64,000 bases of DNA from Pseudomonas nitroreducens (lineage in GTDB: Bacteria; Pseudomonadota; Gammaproteobacteria; Pseudomonadales; Pseudomonadaceae), in the NCBI RefSeq assembly GCF_014204515.1, contig NZ_JACHLI010000003.1:1-64000 (forward strand). Direction: 5' to 3'. The notes beneath the pieces were generated by a model that worked only from the letters and a program-made list of their open reading frames with translations, made no database searches and was not told the origin of the DNA. Positions 35,438 through 44,907 of the stretch are shown piece after piece. Every line of letters starts with the position of its first letter. The stretch's first letter is position 1. The position numbers were made by a program, and so were the translations under genes.

Positions 35438-36216
35438 GCCGCGCCGAAGCCGCGCCGCTCGGGCTGCGGCCAGCCCAGGCGGTGACCCTGTTGCGGGTGC
35501 TCACGGTGAACACCCACAAGGGCTTCAACGCCTTCAATCGCCGCTTCATCCTCCACGAGCTGCGCGACGCGGTGCGCGCCACCTCGGCCGACCTGGTGTT
35601 CCTCCAGGAAGTCCATGGCGAGCACCAGCTGCACGCCGAGCGCCAGCCCGACTGGCCGCCGCGGCCGCAATACGAATTCCTCGCCGACAGCATGTGGCCG
35701 GCCTTCGCCTATGGACGCAACGCGGTGTATCCCGAAGGCCACCACGGCAACGCCCTGCTCTCGCGCCTGCCGATCCGCCGCTGGGACAACCGCGACGTGT
35801 CGGTGGCCGGCACCGAGGAGCGCGGCCTGCTCCATGCGCAGATCGAACTGCCCGATGGCCGCGACCTGCACGCCGTCTGCGTGCACCTGGGCCTGCATGA
35901 GTCGCAGCGCCAGCAGCAGTTGCGGCTGCTGTGCAGCCTGGTGGACGAACTGCCTGCCGACGCGCCGGTGCTGGTCGCCGGCGACTTCAACGACTGGCGC
36001 TGCCGGGCCGGCGCGGTGCTGGCCGGCTGCGGCCTGCAGGCGGCCTTCCCGGAACCGGGCGGGGCACCGCGCAGCTTCCCGGCGCGCTGGCCCTTGCTGC
36101 GCCTGGACCGCATCTACGTGCGCCACCTCAAGGTCACGCTGAGCGAGGTCCTCCATCGCAAGCCCTGGCCGCACCTGTCCGACCACCTGCCCCTGCTGGC
36201 CGAGGTATGCCTATGA
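35434..36216 (+). CDS. Endonuclease/exonuclease/phosphatase family protein (YbhP-like)
   Basis: A 260-residue EEP-family phosphoesterase. Metal and catalytic residues are visible in LTVNTHKGFN, VFLQEVHGEH, VHLGLHES, VAGDFNDWR and LSDHLPLLAE. This is the arrangement of E. coli ybhP-clsB-ybhN. It probably acts on a phospholipid-related or nucleotide phosphodiester. It overlaps ClsB by four bases. Confidence 0.85.
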   Translation: MSRAEAAPLGLRPAQAVTLLRVLTVNTHKGFNAFNRRFILHELRDAVRATSADLVFLQEVHGEHQLHAERQPDWPPRPQYEFLADSMWPAFAYGRNAVYPEGHHGNALLSRLPIRRWDNRDVSVAGTEERGLLHAQIELPDGRDLHAVCVHLGLHESQRQQQLRLLCSLVDELPADAPVLVAGDFNDWRCRAGAVLAGCGLQAAFPEPGGAPRSFPARWPLLRLDRIYVRHLKVTLSEVLHRKPWPHLSDHLPLLAEVCL

Positions 36217-37412
36217 ACGAATGCTGGCGTGAGGGTAACCGCGTCGACCTGCTGATCAACGGCGAGGAGTTCTACCCCAGCGTTTACGCCGCCATCGCCG
36301 GCGCGCGCCGCGAGGTCCTGCTGGAAACCTTCATCATCCGCGACGACAAGGTCGGCCGCACGCTGCGCCAGGTGCTGATCGAGGCGGCCCAGCGCGGGGT
36401 GCGGGTGGAGCTGATCGCCGACGGCTACGGCACCCCGGACCTCGACGAGAGCTACCTGGGCGCCCTGCTGGCGGCCGGCGTACGCCTGCACCTGTTCGAC
36501 CCGCAGCCGCTGCTGCTGGGCATGCGCACCAACCTGTTCCGCCGCCTGCACCGCAAGCACGTGGTGGTCGACGGGGCGGTGGCGTTCGTCGGCGGCATCA
36601 ATTTCTGCGCCGATCACCTGGCCGACTACGGCCCCATGGCCAAGCAGGACTACGCGGTGAGGATCGAGGGGCCCAGCGTGGAAGACATCCGCCGGGCCTG
36701 CCTGGAGCTGTTGAGTCAGTACGGCGACATCCCTGCTGCCGACGCCGTGCACCCCGGCGGCCGCGCGGGCAGCTGCCGCACCTGCCTGGCGATCCGCGAC
36801 AACCTGCAGCGTCGCACCGACATCGAGCAGCATTACCTGCGCGCCATCGGCCAGGCCAGGGAGCGCCTGCTGATCGCCAATGCCTATTTCTTCCCCGGCT
36901 ACCGCCTGTTGCGCGCCCTGCGCGATGCCGCGCGGCGGGGCGTGAAGGTGCGCCTGATCCTCCAGGGCCTGCCGGACATGCCACTGGTGCGCCTGTGCAG
37001 CAAGCTGCTCTACGACACCCTGCTGCGCGACGGCGTGGAAATCCACGAGTACTGCGACCGCCCGCTGCACGGCAAGGTCGCGGTGGTGGACCGCCACTGG
37101 GCCACCGTGGGTTCGAGCAACCTCGACCCGCTGAGCCTGTCGCTGAACCTGGAAGGCAACCTGATGATCGAGGACCCGGCCTTCGCCGGCGCCCTGGACG
37201 ACCACCTGGAACACCTGGCGCTCGACAGCTGCCGTCGCGTCACCCGCCAGTACGCCCGGCGTGGCTATTGGTGGCGGGCGCCGCTGGTATTTCTCAGCTT
37301 CCACTTCCTGCGCCATTTCCCCGCCATCGCCGGGCAGTTGCCGGCGCACCGGCAGACCCTGCACCCGGCCAGCCTGGACACGCCAAACGGCCAGTCGCAG
37401 GTGCAGCCATGA
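36213..37412 (+). CDS. clsB: Cardiolipin synthase B
   Basis: A 399-residue phospholipase-D-superfamily protein with two HKD motifs: HRKHVVVD in the first half and HGKVAVVD in the second. The spacing and SSNLDPLSLSLNLEGNLMI match ClsB of E. coli, which makes cardiolipin from phosphatidylglycerol (or transfers phosphatidyl groups) at the inner membrane. The start at 36213 overlaps the EEP stop, and the stop overlaps ybhN. No transmembrane segment is needed, but the C-terminus has a hydrophobic patch. Confidence 0.88.
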   Translation: MNECWREGNRVDLLINGEEFYPSVYAAIAGARREVLLETFIIRDDKVGRTLRQVLIEAAQRGVRVELIADGYGTPDLDESYLGALLAAGVRLHLFDPQPLLLGMRTNLFRRLHRKHVVVDGAVAFVGGINFCADHLADYGPMAKQDYAVRIEGPSVEDIRRACLELLSQYGDIPAADAVHPGGRAGSCRTCLAIRDNLQRRTDIEQHYLRAIGQARERLLIANAYFFPGYRLLRALRDAARRGVKVRLILQGLPDMPLVRLCSKLLYDTLLRDGVEIHEYCDRPLHGKVAVVDRHWATVGSSNLDPLSLSLNLEGNLMIEDPAFAGALDDHLEHLALDSCRRVTRQYARRGYWWRAPLVFLSFHFLRHFPAIAGQLPAHRQTLHPASLDTPNGQSQVQP

Positions 37413-38365
37413 AGAACAAGCGCTTCTGGAAACGCGCCAACCGCGTCTTCAACATTGCCCTGCTGGTCGCCCTGCCCGTACTGCTGTTCCTGCTGCTGCG
37501 CGCCACCGACTGGCACGAGGTACTGCGCCTGCTGCGCGAATACCGCTTGAGCACCCTGGCCCTGGGCATGCTGATCGCCCTGGCCAGCTACGCCATCTTC
37601 AGCAGCTTCGACGTGCTCAGCCGCTACTACATCGGCCATCCGCTGCCGGTGCGGCGGGTATTGAGCGTGGCCTTCGTGTGCAACGCGTTCAACCTCAACC
37701 TGAGCTCCTGGGTCGGCGCCGTCGCCATGCGCTACCGCCTGTATGGCCGCCTGGGGCTGAGCACCGGCGACATCACCCGCATCCTCACCTTCAGCCTGAT
37801 CACCAACTGGTACGGCTACCTGCTGCTGGCGGCGGCCCTGTTCATCAGTGGCTACCCGAACCTGCCGGACAGCTGGACCCTGGGGCAGAGCGGCCTGCGC
37901 GCCATCGGCGTGCTGCTCCTGCTGCTGGGCGCCGGCTACCTGCTGGCGTGCCGCTTCGCCCGCCGTCGTGCCTGGGGCTGGAAGCGCTATCGGCTGAAAC
38001 TGCCGTCCTGGCGCCTGGCCGCCCTGCAGGGCGTGGTCGGGGCGAGCAACTGGTCGATGATGGCGCTGCTGATCTACAGCCTGCTGCCGGACTCGGCGAG
38101 CTACCCGGCGGTGCTGGCGACCCTGCTGATCAGCAGCATCGCCGGCGTGGTGCTGCACGTGCCGGCGGGGTTGGGGGTGATCGAAACCGTGTTCATCACC
38201 GTGCTGCGCGAGCAGTTCTCCCGCGGCGAGCTGGTGGCGGCGCTGATCGGCTACCGGGTGCTGTACTTCCTCATCCCGCTGCTGCTGGCGTGCCTGGTCT
38301 ACCTGTGGCTGGAACGCCACACGAAGAAACTGCGCCGACGCAATGCGCAGCAGGAGCCGGCCTGA
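37409..38365 (+). CDS. YbhN / lysylphosphatidylglycerol synthase-like membrane protein
   Basis: A 318-residue integral membrane protein with about eight hydrophobic segments and the family features FNLNLSSWVGAVAMRYRLYG and HVPAGLGVIETVFI. It belongs to the UPF0104/YbhN (LPG synthase transmembrane) family, thought to act as a flippase-like or lipid-modifying protein. It closes the lipid operon. Its stop is three bases from the Ku stop on the other strand. Confidence 0.83.
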   Translation: MKNKRFWKRANRVFNIALLVALPVLLFLLLRATDWHEVLRLLREYRLSTLALGMLIALASYAIFSSFDVLSRYYIGHPLPVRRVLSVAFVCNAFNLNLSSWVGAVAMRYRLYGRLGLSTGDITRILTFSLITNWYGYLLLAAALFISGYPNLPDSWTLGQSGLRAIGVLLLLLGAGYLLACRFARRRAWGWKRYRLKLPSWRLAALQGVVGASNWSMMALLIYSLLPDSASYPAVLATLLISSIAGVVLHVPAGLGVIETVFITVLREQFSRGELVAALIGYRVLYFLIPLLLACLVYLWLERHTKKLRRRNAQQEPA

Positions 38366-38368
38366 GCC

Positions 38369-39292
38369 TCAGCTGGCCTTGGCCGCTGGCTTGCGCCTGC
38401 TGGCCGGCTTGGCCTTGGCAGCGCTGGTCTTCTTCCCGGCGGCGGTTTTCTTCCCGGCTGCGCTGCTCGCGGATTTGCCGGAAGCGCCGCTCCTGGCGCT
38501 CGCCGCCCTGCCGCCACCCTTGAGGCTGCGCTTGAGCAGTTCGGTGAGGTCGATGATCTCGGCGCCTTCGCCGCCCTCTTCGCGGGCCTGCGGGACGTTC
38601 TCCAATTGGCCCTTGGCGGCCTTCTGTTCCACCAGCCGATGGATTTCCTCACTGAAGCTGTCCTGGTAATCCGCCGGCTGCCAGTGCCCGCTCATGCCCT
38701 TGACCAGCCGCTCGGCCATGTCGGTCTCGCGCTTGTCCAGCTTCACCTTGCCCAGCGCCAGGCCCAGCTCATCCACCTCGCGCACGTCCGCCGGCCAGCG
38801 CAGGGTCATCAGCAGGATGGCGTCGCCGTCCTCGCGCAGCATCGCCAGGTGCTGGCGACTGTGCATCACCAGCTGGCAGATGGCGGCCTTGGCGGTTTTC
38901 TTCAGGGTCTCGCGCAGCAGCACGTAGACCTTCTCACCGCGCTTCTCGGGGGTGAGGTAATAGGGCGAGTCATAGAACGGCTGCGGGATCTCGTCGATAT
39001 CGACGAAGCTGAGGATGTCGATGGTCTGCGTGGCTTCCGGCCGCGCGGCGCGGATTTCCTCCTCGCTGATCACCACGTAGCGGCCCTTCTCCAGCTCCAC
39101 GCCCTTGACGATGTGCTCCCTGGGCACCTCCTTGCCGGTGATCTTGTTCACCCGCAGGTAGCCCACCGGTTCCAGGCTGCGCTCGTCGAGCCAGTCGAAG
39201 TCGGTGCCGCTGGAGCGCGAGGCGCTGTTGAGCGCCACCGGCACGTGCACCAGGCCGAAGCTGATGGCGCCTTTCCAGATCACACGGGCCAT
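38369..39292 (-). CDS. ku: Ku protein (NHEJ)
   Basis: A 307-residue bacterial Ku. The core spans MARVIWKGAISFGLVHVPVA through RWPADVREVDELGLALGKVK and the Ku dimerisation region. The C-terminus is a long Lys/Ala-rich tail, typical of bacterial Ku and involved in DNA binding. Ku binds double-strand break ends and recruits LigD. The ATG at 39292 has AGGAGG upstream. It is close to ligD (same strand, 417 bases away) and overlaps the small gene upstream by 13 bases. Confidence 0.92.
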   Translation of the reverse strand: MARVIWKGAISFGLVHVPVALNSASRSSGTDFDWLDERSLEPVGYLRVNKITGKEVPREHIVKGVELEKGRYVVISEEEIRAARPEATQTIDILSFVDIDEIPQPFYDSPYYLTPEKRGEKVYVLLRETLKKTAKAAICQLVMHSRQHLAMLREDGDAILLMTLRWPADVREVDELGLALGKVKLDKRETDMAERLVKGMSGHWQPADYQDSFSEEIHRLVEQKAAKGQLENVPQAREEGGEGAEIIDLTELLKRSLKGGGRAASARSGASGKSASSAAGKKTAAGKKTSAAKAKPASRRKPAAKAS

Positions 39293-39546
39293 GGACAATC
39301 CTCCTGCAGGGCGACGCCGTCGTCGAAATGCACGCGGCCGTCGCTGTCGATGTCGCGCACCCGCGCCAGCATGCGCTGGGCCGCATCCTCCGCCTCGGTC
39401 ATGCTCCGGCAGCCCGGCGCGTAGACCCACAGCACCGCCACGGCGGCGCCTTCGCGCAGCACCTGGTATTCGATCAGGCCGGTGTAGCGGCCCGCCTCGT
39501 GCATCGCGTCGGTCCAGGCGCAGGCGCGGGGAAACTCTCGGAACAT
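39280..39546 (-). CDS. Small hypothetical protein between ligD and ku
   Basis: An 88-residue protein (MFREFPRACAWTDAMHEAGR). The middle has AAQRMLARVRDIDSDGRVHF, with a mixed alpha/beta pattern. It overlaps the ku start by 13 bases, which suggests coupling to Ku expression. No family recognised. It lies between the two NHEJ genes and could be a partner. Confidence 0.55.
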   Translation of the reverse strand: MFREFPRACAWTDAMHEAGRYTGLIEYQVLREGAAVAVLWVYAPGCRSMTEAEDAAQRMLARVRDIDSDGRVHFDDGVALQEDCPWPV

Positions 39547-39709
39547 CGCTGGCACTCCTGCGCAAGTCACTCCTGCGCAATGAGCCCGGGTGGCAGTGCT
39601 GTGCTGCGCTGTCCCCGCGGGCTGGCGGCTGTCTTGAATAGGCAGGCCTGCGGCGCACTGAGTTCAGGCTATTTCGCCAGCGGTCGACGGCGCTGCCCGG
39701 TACCGTGCC

Positions 39710-42256
39710 TCAGCCCTGCAGGCGCTCGCGCATCCTGCGGGTGAGGCGCTGCCGGGTCTTCGCCCAGGCGGCCCAGGGGTCGGCAGCAGCCAGGCGTTCG
39801 TCGACGTTGGCCAGGGTCCAGGCATTGGCGCCCGTGAGCCTGGGCAATTCCTCGCGGCTCACCGGCACCGAAACCGGCAGCCCTTCGCGGGCGCGTACCG
39901 ACCAGACGCACACGGTGCTGGCGCCACGGCTGTTGCGCAGGTAGTCGATGAAGATCCGGCCGACGCGGTTCTTCGGCCCGGACACGGCGCTGAAGCGCTC
40001 GGGCATCAACCGAGCCATGTGCCGGCTGATGGCGTGGGCGAACTCCTTGACCTCGTCCCAGCCGTGGTGGCGCTGCAGCGGCACGAGGATGTGCATGCCC
40101 TTGCCGCCGCTGGTCTTGAGGAAGGCCTGCAGGCCCAGCTCGTCCAGCAGGGTCAGGGTGAGCTGGGTGGCTTCGAGCATCCGCGACCAGGGCAGCGCCG
40201 GGTCCGGGTCGAGGTCGAGGACGAAGCGGTCGGGCTTCTCCAGGTCATCGATGGCGGCATTCCAGGTATGCAGTTCCAGCACGCCCATCTGCGCGGCGCC
40301 GATCAGCCCCCTGGCGCTGGCGATACGCAGCAGCGCGGCGTGGCCGGGGTCGAGCGCCGGGTCGAGCTGCTCGGCGCCGGGTATGGCGGTGCGCGAGGCA
40401 TGGCGCTGGAAGAACTGCTCGCCGCCGACGCCATCCGGGGCGCGCACCAGGGACACCGGCCGATCGCCCAGCCAGGGCAGCAGGCGCTCGGCCGCCCTGG
40501 CGTAGTAGCGCGCGACATCGATCTTGCGCAGGCCGCTGGTGGCGTCGATCACCCGTTGCGGATGGGTGATGGTGACGCCTTCGAGGGTAGTGCCGCCTTT
40601 TTCCGACACGCCTGTTTCCCGCGATCTTCCCGCCGCCTTGCGGCCGACCGCCTTCTGCGGCTTTTCCTCGACGATGGTGGTGGCCGGCTTGTCGCTGCGC
40701 AGGCCGTGGAATACCGCCTGGCGTACCAGGCCTTCCTGGGTGATTTCGGCGAAGGCGACCTCGCACAGCAGCTCCGGGCGCAGCCAGGTCACGCCGCGGG
40801 CCTCGGCGCCGCGGGGCGGCTCCGGCAATGGGCTGGTCTTGCGCTGCAGGGGTTTGAGCTGCCGGTGCAGCGCTTCCAGGCTGGCGCCACTGAAGCCGGT
40901 GCCGACCTTGCCGGCGTAGCGCAGCGCGCCTTCCTGGTCGTGCAGGCCGAGCAGCAAGGCGCCGAAATGCGCGCGCGAACCCTTCGGCGCAGTGAAGCCG
41001 ACGATGACGAACTCCTGGCGGCGCTTGCACTTGAGCTTGATCCAGTCGGACGTGCGCTTTTCGCTGTAGGGGCTGCCGACGCGCTTGCCGATCAGCCCTT
41101 CGAGGCCCAGGCGGCATGCGCTGTCGAGGATGCTGCGTGGGTCGTCGGTGAAGTCCTCGGAGTAGCGCAACAGTTCGTTGTGATTGCCGCGCAGCAGCTG
41201 CTGCAGGGCCTGGCGACGTTCCTCCAGCGGCTGCCGGCGGTAGTCCGTGCCATCGAGCCAGAGCAGGTCGAACAGGGTGTAGTGGATGTCGTCGCAGAGC
41301 TGGGCGTCGAAGGCGTTCTGCAGCCGCTGGAAATCCGGCCGGCCCTCCTCGTCCATCACCAGGATTTCCCCATCCAGCCAGGCGTTGCGCACGTCGAGCG
41401 CGGCCAGCGCCTGGCACAGCTGCGGCAGTTTCCTCGACCAGTCGTGGCCATTGCGGGTCAGCAGGTGCACCTTGCCGCCCTCCAGCCGGGCCAGCAGGCG
41501 ATAGCCGTCGAGCTTGATCTCGTAGCGCCAGTCGCCGGCCGGCGGAGCGTCCACCAGGGTGGCCAGCTGCGGGGAAAGCGCGGCGGGCAACTCGTCCCCG
41601 GCGGCTTTCTTAGCGGGGCTCGCCCTGCTGCGCTGGCGCGCCGCTGCCGGCCTGGCACGCCGGGCCGGCGCCGGCTCCAGCGCGGCGGCTTCGCCGGGCA
41701 GCGGTTGTCCGCTGAGCACGCTCAGCGGCTGCTCGGCGAGGATGTCGAAACGCGGATAGTCCCGCGCCTGCTCGTCCCGGCCCTTGATCAGGAACCACTG
41801 GGGCTGGCGGCCAGGCATGCGGGTGCGCACCAGGTTCCAGCTGCCGGCGAGCTTGCTGCCGTGCAGGCGGAACTTCAGGTGACCGCTGGCCAGGCCCTGG
41901 CGCGGATCACCGATCGGCGACCAGCGACCCTCGTCCCAGACGATGACGTCCCCCGCGCCGTAGTGGCCTTCGGGGATGTGGCCCTCGAACTGCGCGTAAT
42001 CCAGCGGGTGGTCCTCCACCTGGATCGCCAGGCGCTTCACGCCGGGGTCCAGGCACGGTCCCTTGGGCACCGCCCAGCTCTTCAGGACGCCGTCGATCTC
42101 CAGGCGGAAGTCGTAGTGCAGGTGGCTGGCGTCATGCTTCTGCACCACGAAGACGGCCTCCGCGCCGGCGTCGCGCGCCCCCTCGCCACTGGGTTCGGGG
42201 GTGCCGCCGAAATCGCGCTTGCGGGCGTATTCCTTGAGGGTGGATGCATGTGCCAT
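39710..42256 (-). CDS. ligD: Multifunctional DNA ligase LigD
   Basis: An 848-residue LigD with the order phosphoesterase (about 30-200; HYDFRLEIDG, EGHIPEGHYG), ATP-dependent ligase (about 225-540; catalytic Lys in YEIKLDGYR), and polymerase/primase (about 560-848; FVLDLDPDP metal site, TSGGKGMHIL). The PE-LIG-POL order is that of Pseudomonas LigD. With Ku it repairs double-strand breaks by end joining. A Ser/Ala/Arg-rich linker follows the PE domain. The start has GAGGAGCC upstream. Confidence 0.92.
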   Translation of the reverse strand: MAHASTLKEYARKRDFGGTPEPSGEGARDAGAEAVFVVQKHDASHLHYDFRLEIDGVLKSWAVPKGPCLDPGVKRLAIQVEDHPLDYAQFEGHIPEGHYGAGDVIVWDEGRWSPIGDPRQGLASGHLKFRLHGSKLAGSWNLVRTRMPGRQPQWFLIKGRDEQARDYPRFDILAEQPLSVLSGQPLPGEAAALEPAPARRARPAAARQRSRASPAKKAAGDELPAALSPQLATLVDAPPAGDWRYEIKLDGYRLLARLEGGKVHLLTRNGHDWSRKLPQLCQALAALDVRNAWLDGEILVMDEEGRPDFQRLQNAFDAQLCDDIHYTLFDLLWLDGTDYRRQPLEERRQALQQLLRGNHNELLRYSEDFTDDPRSILDSACRLGLEGLIGKRVGSPYSEKRTSDWIKLKCKRRQEFVIVGFTAPKGSRAHFGALLLGLHDQEGALRYAGKVGTGFSGASLEALHRQLKPLQRKTSPLPEPPRGAEARGVTWLRPELLCEVAFAEITQEGLVRQAVFHGLRSDKPATTIVEEKPQKAVGRKAAGRSRETGVSEKGGTTLEGVTITHPQRVIDATSGLRKIDVARYYARAAERLLPWLGDRPVSLVRAPDGVGGEQFFQRHASRTAIPGAEQLDPALDPGHAALLRIASARGLIGAAQMGVLELHTWNAAIDDLEKPDRFVLDLDPDPALPWSRMLEATQLTLTLLDELGLQAFLKTSGGKGMHILVPLQRHHGWDEVKEFAHAISRHMARLMPERFSAVSGPKNRVGRIFIDYLRNSRGASTVCVWSVRAREGLPVSVPVSREELPRLTGANAWTLANVDERLAAADPWAAWAKTRQRLTRRMRERLQG

Positions 42257-42502
42257 GGCTCGCGGCTCCTCGTCGACGATGGCTCGCCCCAGGGGCGGGC
42301 CCGGCGAGCACGACGCGCGGCGCGACGAACTCGCGATCGTTGCGGTTGAGTCGGGCCGCTGCCTCGAGTTCAGACTTTTATCGGGCTGCGCCAGGAATGC
42401 TGCCGGGATAACACGCTGGGCGTCGCCAGGTCTTCGGCAACGCAGCAGTCGAGGACGGGGCCGAAGCGCCCGCAGCGTCCGCTGGCCAGCGCGCTGTCGC
42501 GA

Positions 42503-43150
42503 TCACTGCGCCAGCGTTGCGGACAGCGCCGGCTCGCGACGTAGCGCCAGGCCAGCCAGGGCGGCGACCCAGATCACGGCGACGCCGTAGTTGAGGCGTT
42601 GGTAGAGACCGAAAGCGTGCCCGTCGGCGAAGGCCTTGGCCATCATCGCCAGGGTCGCGATGGACAGCACCAGGCACAGCGTGGAGAACCCGACGAAGCC
42701 CGCTGAGGCCAGCAGCCGCTTGCCGAGCACGATCCACAGCGCGCTGGCCAGCGCCAGGGAGAGAAACATCAGCAGCCCCGCCAGGTTGTGCAGCTGTTGC
42801 GAGACGGATGGCTGCGCCGGGGCGCAACCCGGGTCGCAGGAGAAGTGCCCGGTGGCGCCACTGGCCAGCCCGTGCAGCAGGATCAGCGCGGCGCCGAGCA
42901 GGGCCAGGCGCGACCCGGCGAAGCGGCGCGCCACGCCGATGGCGAAGGCGATGAACAGCAGCCCCAGCGGATAGTTGTTCACCCAGGCGGAGAACCCCTG
43001 GGTCGGCGCGCCCTGCGCACCCAGTTGGCTCATGGCCTGGTCCAGATGGCTGTAGCCGGGATAGGCCAGCGCGGTCAGCGTCACGCCGATCAACAACCAG
43101 AACGGAATCAGCAGCCCGGCTCCCAGCAGGACGCGATCGAGGGTCTTCAT
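42503..43150 (-). CDS. DUF998 membrane protein
   Basis: A 215-residue integral membrane protein with six hydrophobic segments (VLLGAGLLIPFWLLIGVTLT and others). The pattern YPGYSHLDQAMSQLG matches DUF998. The function is unknown. It is a single gene with 352 bases to the permease start region on one side and 246 bases to ligD on the other. Confidence 0.75.
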   Translation of the reverse strand: MKTLDRVLLGAGLLIPFWLLIGVTLTALAYPGYSHLDQAMSQLGAQGAPTQGFSAWVNNYPLGLLFIAFAIGVARRFAGSRLALLGAALILLHGLASGATGHFSCDPGCAPAQPSVSQQLHNLAGLLMFLSLALASALWIVLGKRLLASAGFVGFSTLCLVLSIATLAMMAKAFADGHAFGLYQRLNYGVAVIWVAALAGLALRREPALSATLAQ

Positions 43151-43313
43151 GGCAGGTCACTCCTTTGCCTGGTGACGGCCGGCATGGCCATCCGGTCCCC
43201 GGCGCGGATAGCCGCCAGGGGAGCGCAAGATAACCCTCAGGATGCCCATTCGGCCAGTTGGCGATGGAGTGCGGATGACCGAGCGCAGACTGCGTTCGGC
43301 CATCCGCGGGCGA

Positions 43314-44699
43314 TCATTCCGCCATCTGCAGGTCCGGCAGCGGCACCTGGAACATCCGCGTGGCGCTGAGCAGGCAGACGAAGCCCAGCGCCATCCAGCC
43401 CAGGCCGATGGTGAACGACAGCCCCGACAGGCTCGACCACAGCCAGATGGTGCTGAGGAAGCCCAGCGCCGGCAGCGCGCCATAGCACAGGTAGTTGCGC
43501 GAACCCGCCAGCCTGCGGTCGATCAGGTAGTGCTTGATCACCGCCAGGTTCACCGCCGAGAAGGCGAACAGCGCGCCGAAGCTGATCATGTTGGCGACGG
43601 TGTCTAGGGTGACGAACAGGGCGATCAGCGACAGCGCGCTGATCAGCAGGATGGCGGTGGCCGGTACGCGCTTCTTCGTCACCAGTTTGCCGAACACACG
43701 CGGCAGCGCGCCGTCGCGGCCCATGGCGAACAGCACGCGGGACACGCTGGCCTGGGACACCATCGCCGAGGCGAAGCAGCCGGCCACGTAGGTGGCGGTG
43801 AAGAAGGTCACCAGCCACTCGCCGCCGATGCGCCGCAGCACGTCCAGCGAGGCGGAATCGGCATCGGTGAGCGCCTGCCACTCGGGGAACACCAGTTGGC
43901 CGAAGTAGGCCATGACGATGAACAGCACGCCGCCGATCAGGGTCACCAGCATGATGGCCGCGGGAATCTGCCGGCGCGGCTCGGGGGTCTCCTCGGCCAT
44001 CGTCGACACCGCATCGAAGCCGAGGAACGACAGGCACAGCACCGCCGCCCCGGACATCACCAACGGCAGGCTGAAGTGATCGTCGTAGAACGGCTGGACC
44101 AGCGCCACCGGCTGCGCCTGCTCGCCCAGGTGGCTGATCGAGAGCGCGATGAACACCACCACGAAGACCATCTGCGCGACGATCAGCACCCAGTTCACCC
44201 GGGTGATCGATTCGATGCCCACCAGGTTGAGCAGCGTCACCAGCGCGATGGAGCCGAGGATCCACACCGCCAGCGGCACCGAGGGGAAGTAGTCGGTCAT
44301 GTAGATGCCGATCAGCAGGTAGCTGAGCAGCGGCAGGAAGATGTAGTCCAGCAGCAGCGTCCAGCCGGCCAGGAAGCCGAAAGCGGCGCCGAAGGTCTTG
44401 CGCGTGTAGCTGTAGACCGAGCCCGAATACGGGTGTGCCTGCACCATGCGGCCGTAGCTGTAGGCGGTCAGCAGCATGGCGGCAAGGGTGAACAGGTAGG
44501 CCGTGGGCAGGTGCCCCATGCTCATCCGCGTGACCAGGCCGTAGGTGGTGAACACCGCCAGCGGCACCATGTAGGCCAGTCCGAAGAGGACCAGCGCGGG
44601 AATCCCCAGTGACTGGCGAAACCCGCGTGACGACGGGGAACCGGTGTGGGCTGGATGGGCAGGCAAGGAAGTTTCGGAAGCGCTTGTTGTTTTTTTCAT
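43314..44699 (-). CDS. APC-family amino acid/polyamine permease (PuuP-like)
   Basis: A 461-residue permease with about 12 transmembrane segments. The N-terminus has the APC family pattern GLAYMVPLAVFTTYGLVTRM and HPYSGSVYSYTRK; the FLGFDAVSTMAEETPEPRRQ segment is typical of the APC core. It most resembles putrescine/amino-acid importers such as PuuP. The substrate cannot be settled from sequence. The AT-rich region upstream (44700-44820) probably holds its promoter. Confidence 0.83.
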   Translation of the reverse strand: MKKTTSASETSLPAHPAHTGSPSSRGFRQSLGIPALVLFGLAYMVPLAVFTTYGLVTRMSMGHLPTAYLFTLAAMLLTAYSYGRMVQAHPYSGSVYSYTRKTFGAAFGFLAGWTLLLDYIFLPLLSYLLIGIYMTDYFPSVPLAVWILGSIALVTLLNLVGIESITRVNWVLIVAQMVFVVVFIALSISHLGEQAQPVALVQPFYDDHFSLPLVMSGAAVLCLSFLGFDAVSTMAEETPEPRRQIPAAIMLVTLIGGVLFIVMAYFGQLVFPEWQALTDADSASLDVLRRIGGEWLVTFFTATYVAGCFASAMVSQASVSRVLFAMGRDGALPRVFGKLVTKKRVPATAILLISALSLIALFVTLDTVANMISFGALFAFSAVNLAVIKHYLIDRRLAGSRNYLCYGALPALGFLSTIWLWSSLSGLSFTIGLGWMALGFVCLLSATRMFQVPLPDLQMAE

Positions 44700-44907
44700 G
44701 GCTCACTCATGGCTCGAAATGCGGGCGCATGGTGCGTGAGCTCGGGGCCGAGGAAAATTAGTAAAAATATGCTCCGGCCTTAAGAAAAAAATGGCCGTCG
44801 CGGCGGGGACAAGGCGGATGTTCGTGCGGTCGACTGTGCGCGCAACCAGCCCCCGAAAGCGCAGCTCAACCGGAGCGTGGGGCGTCTGACGCCCGGGCCA
44901 GGCCAGG

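Noticed and set aside
44880..44894. GGGCGTC-T-GACGCCC palindrome after hicB
   Set aside because: The one-base loop is too short for a good hairpin and no T-run follows, so it was not called a terminator.
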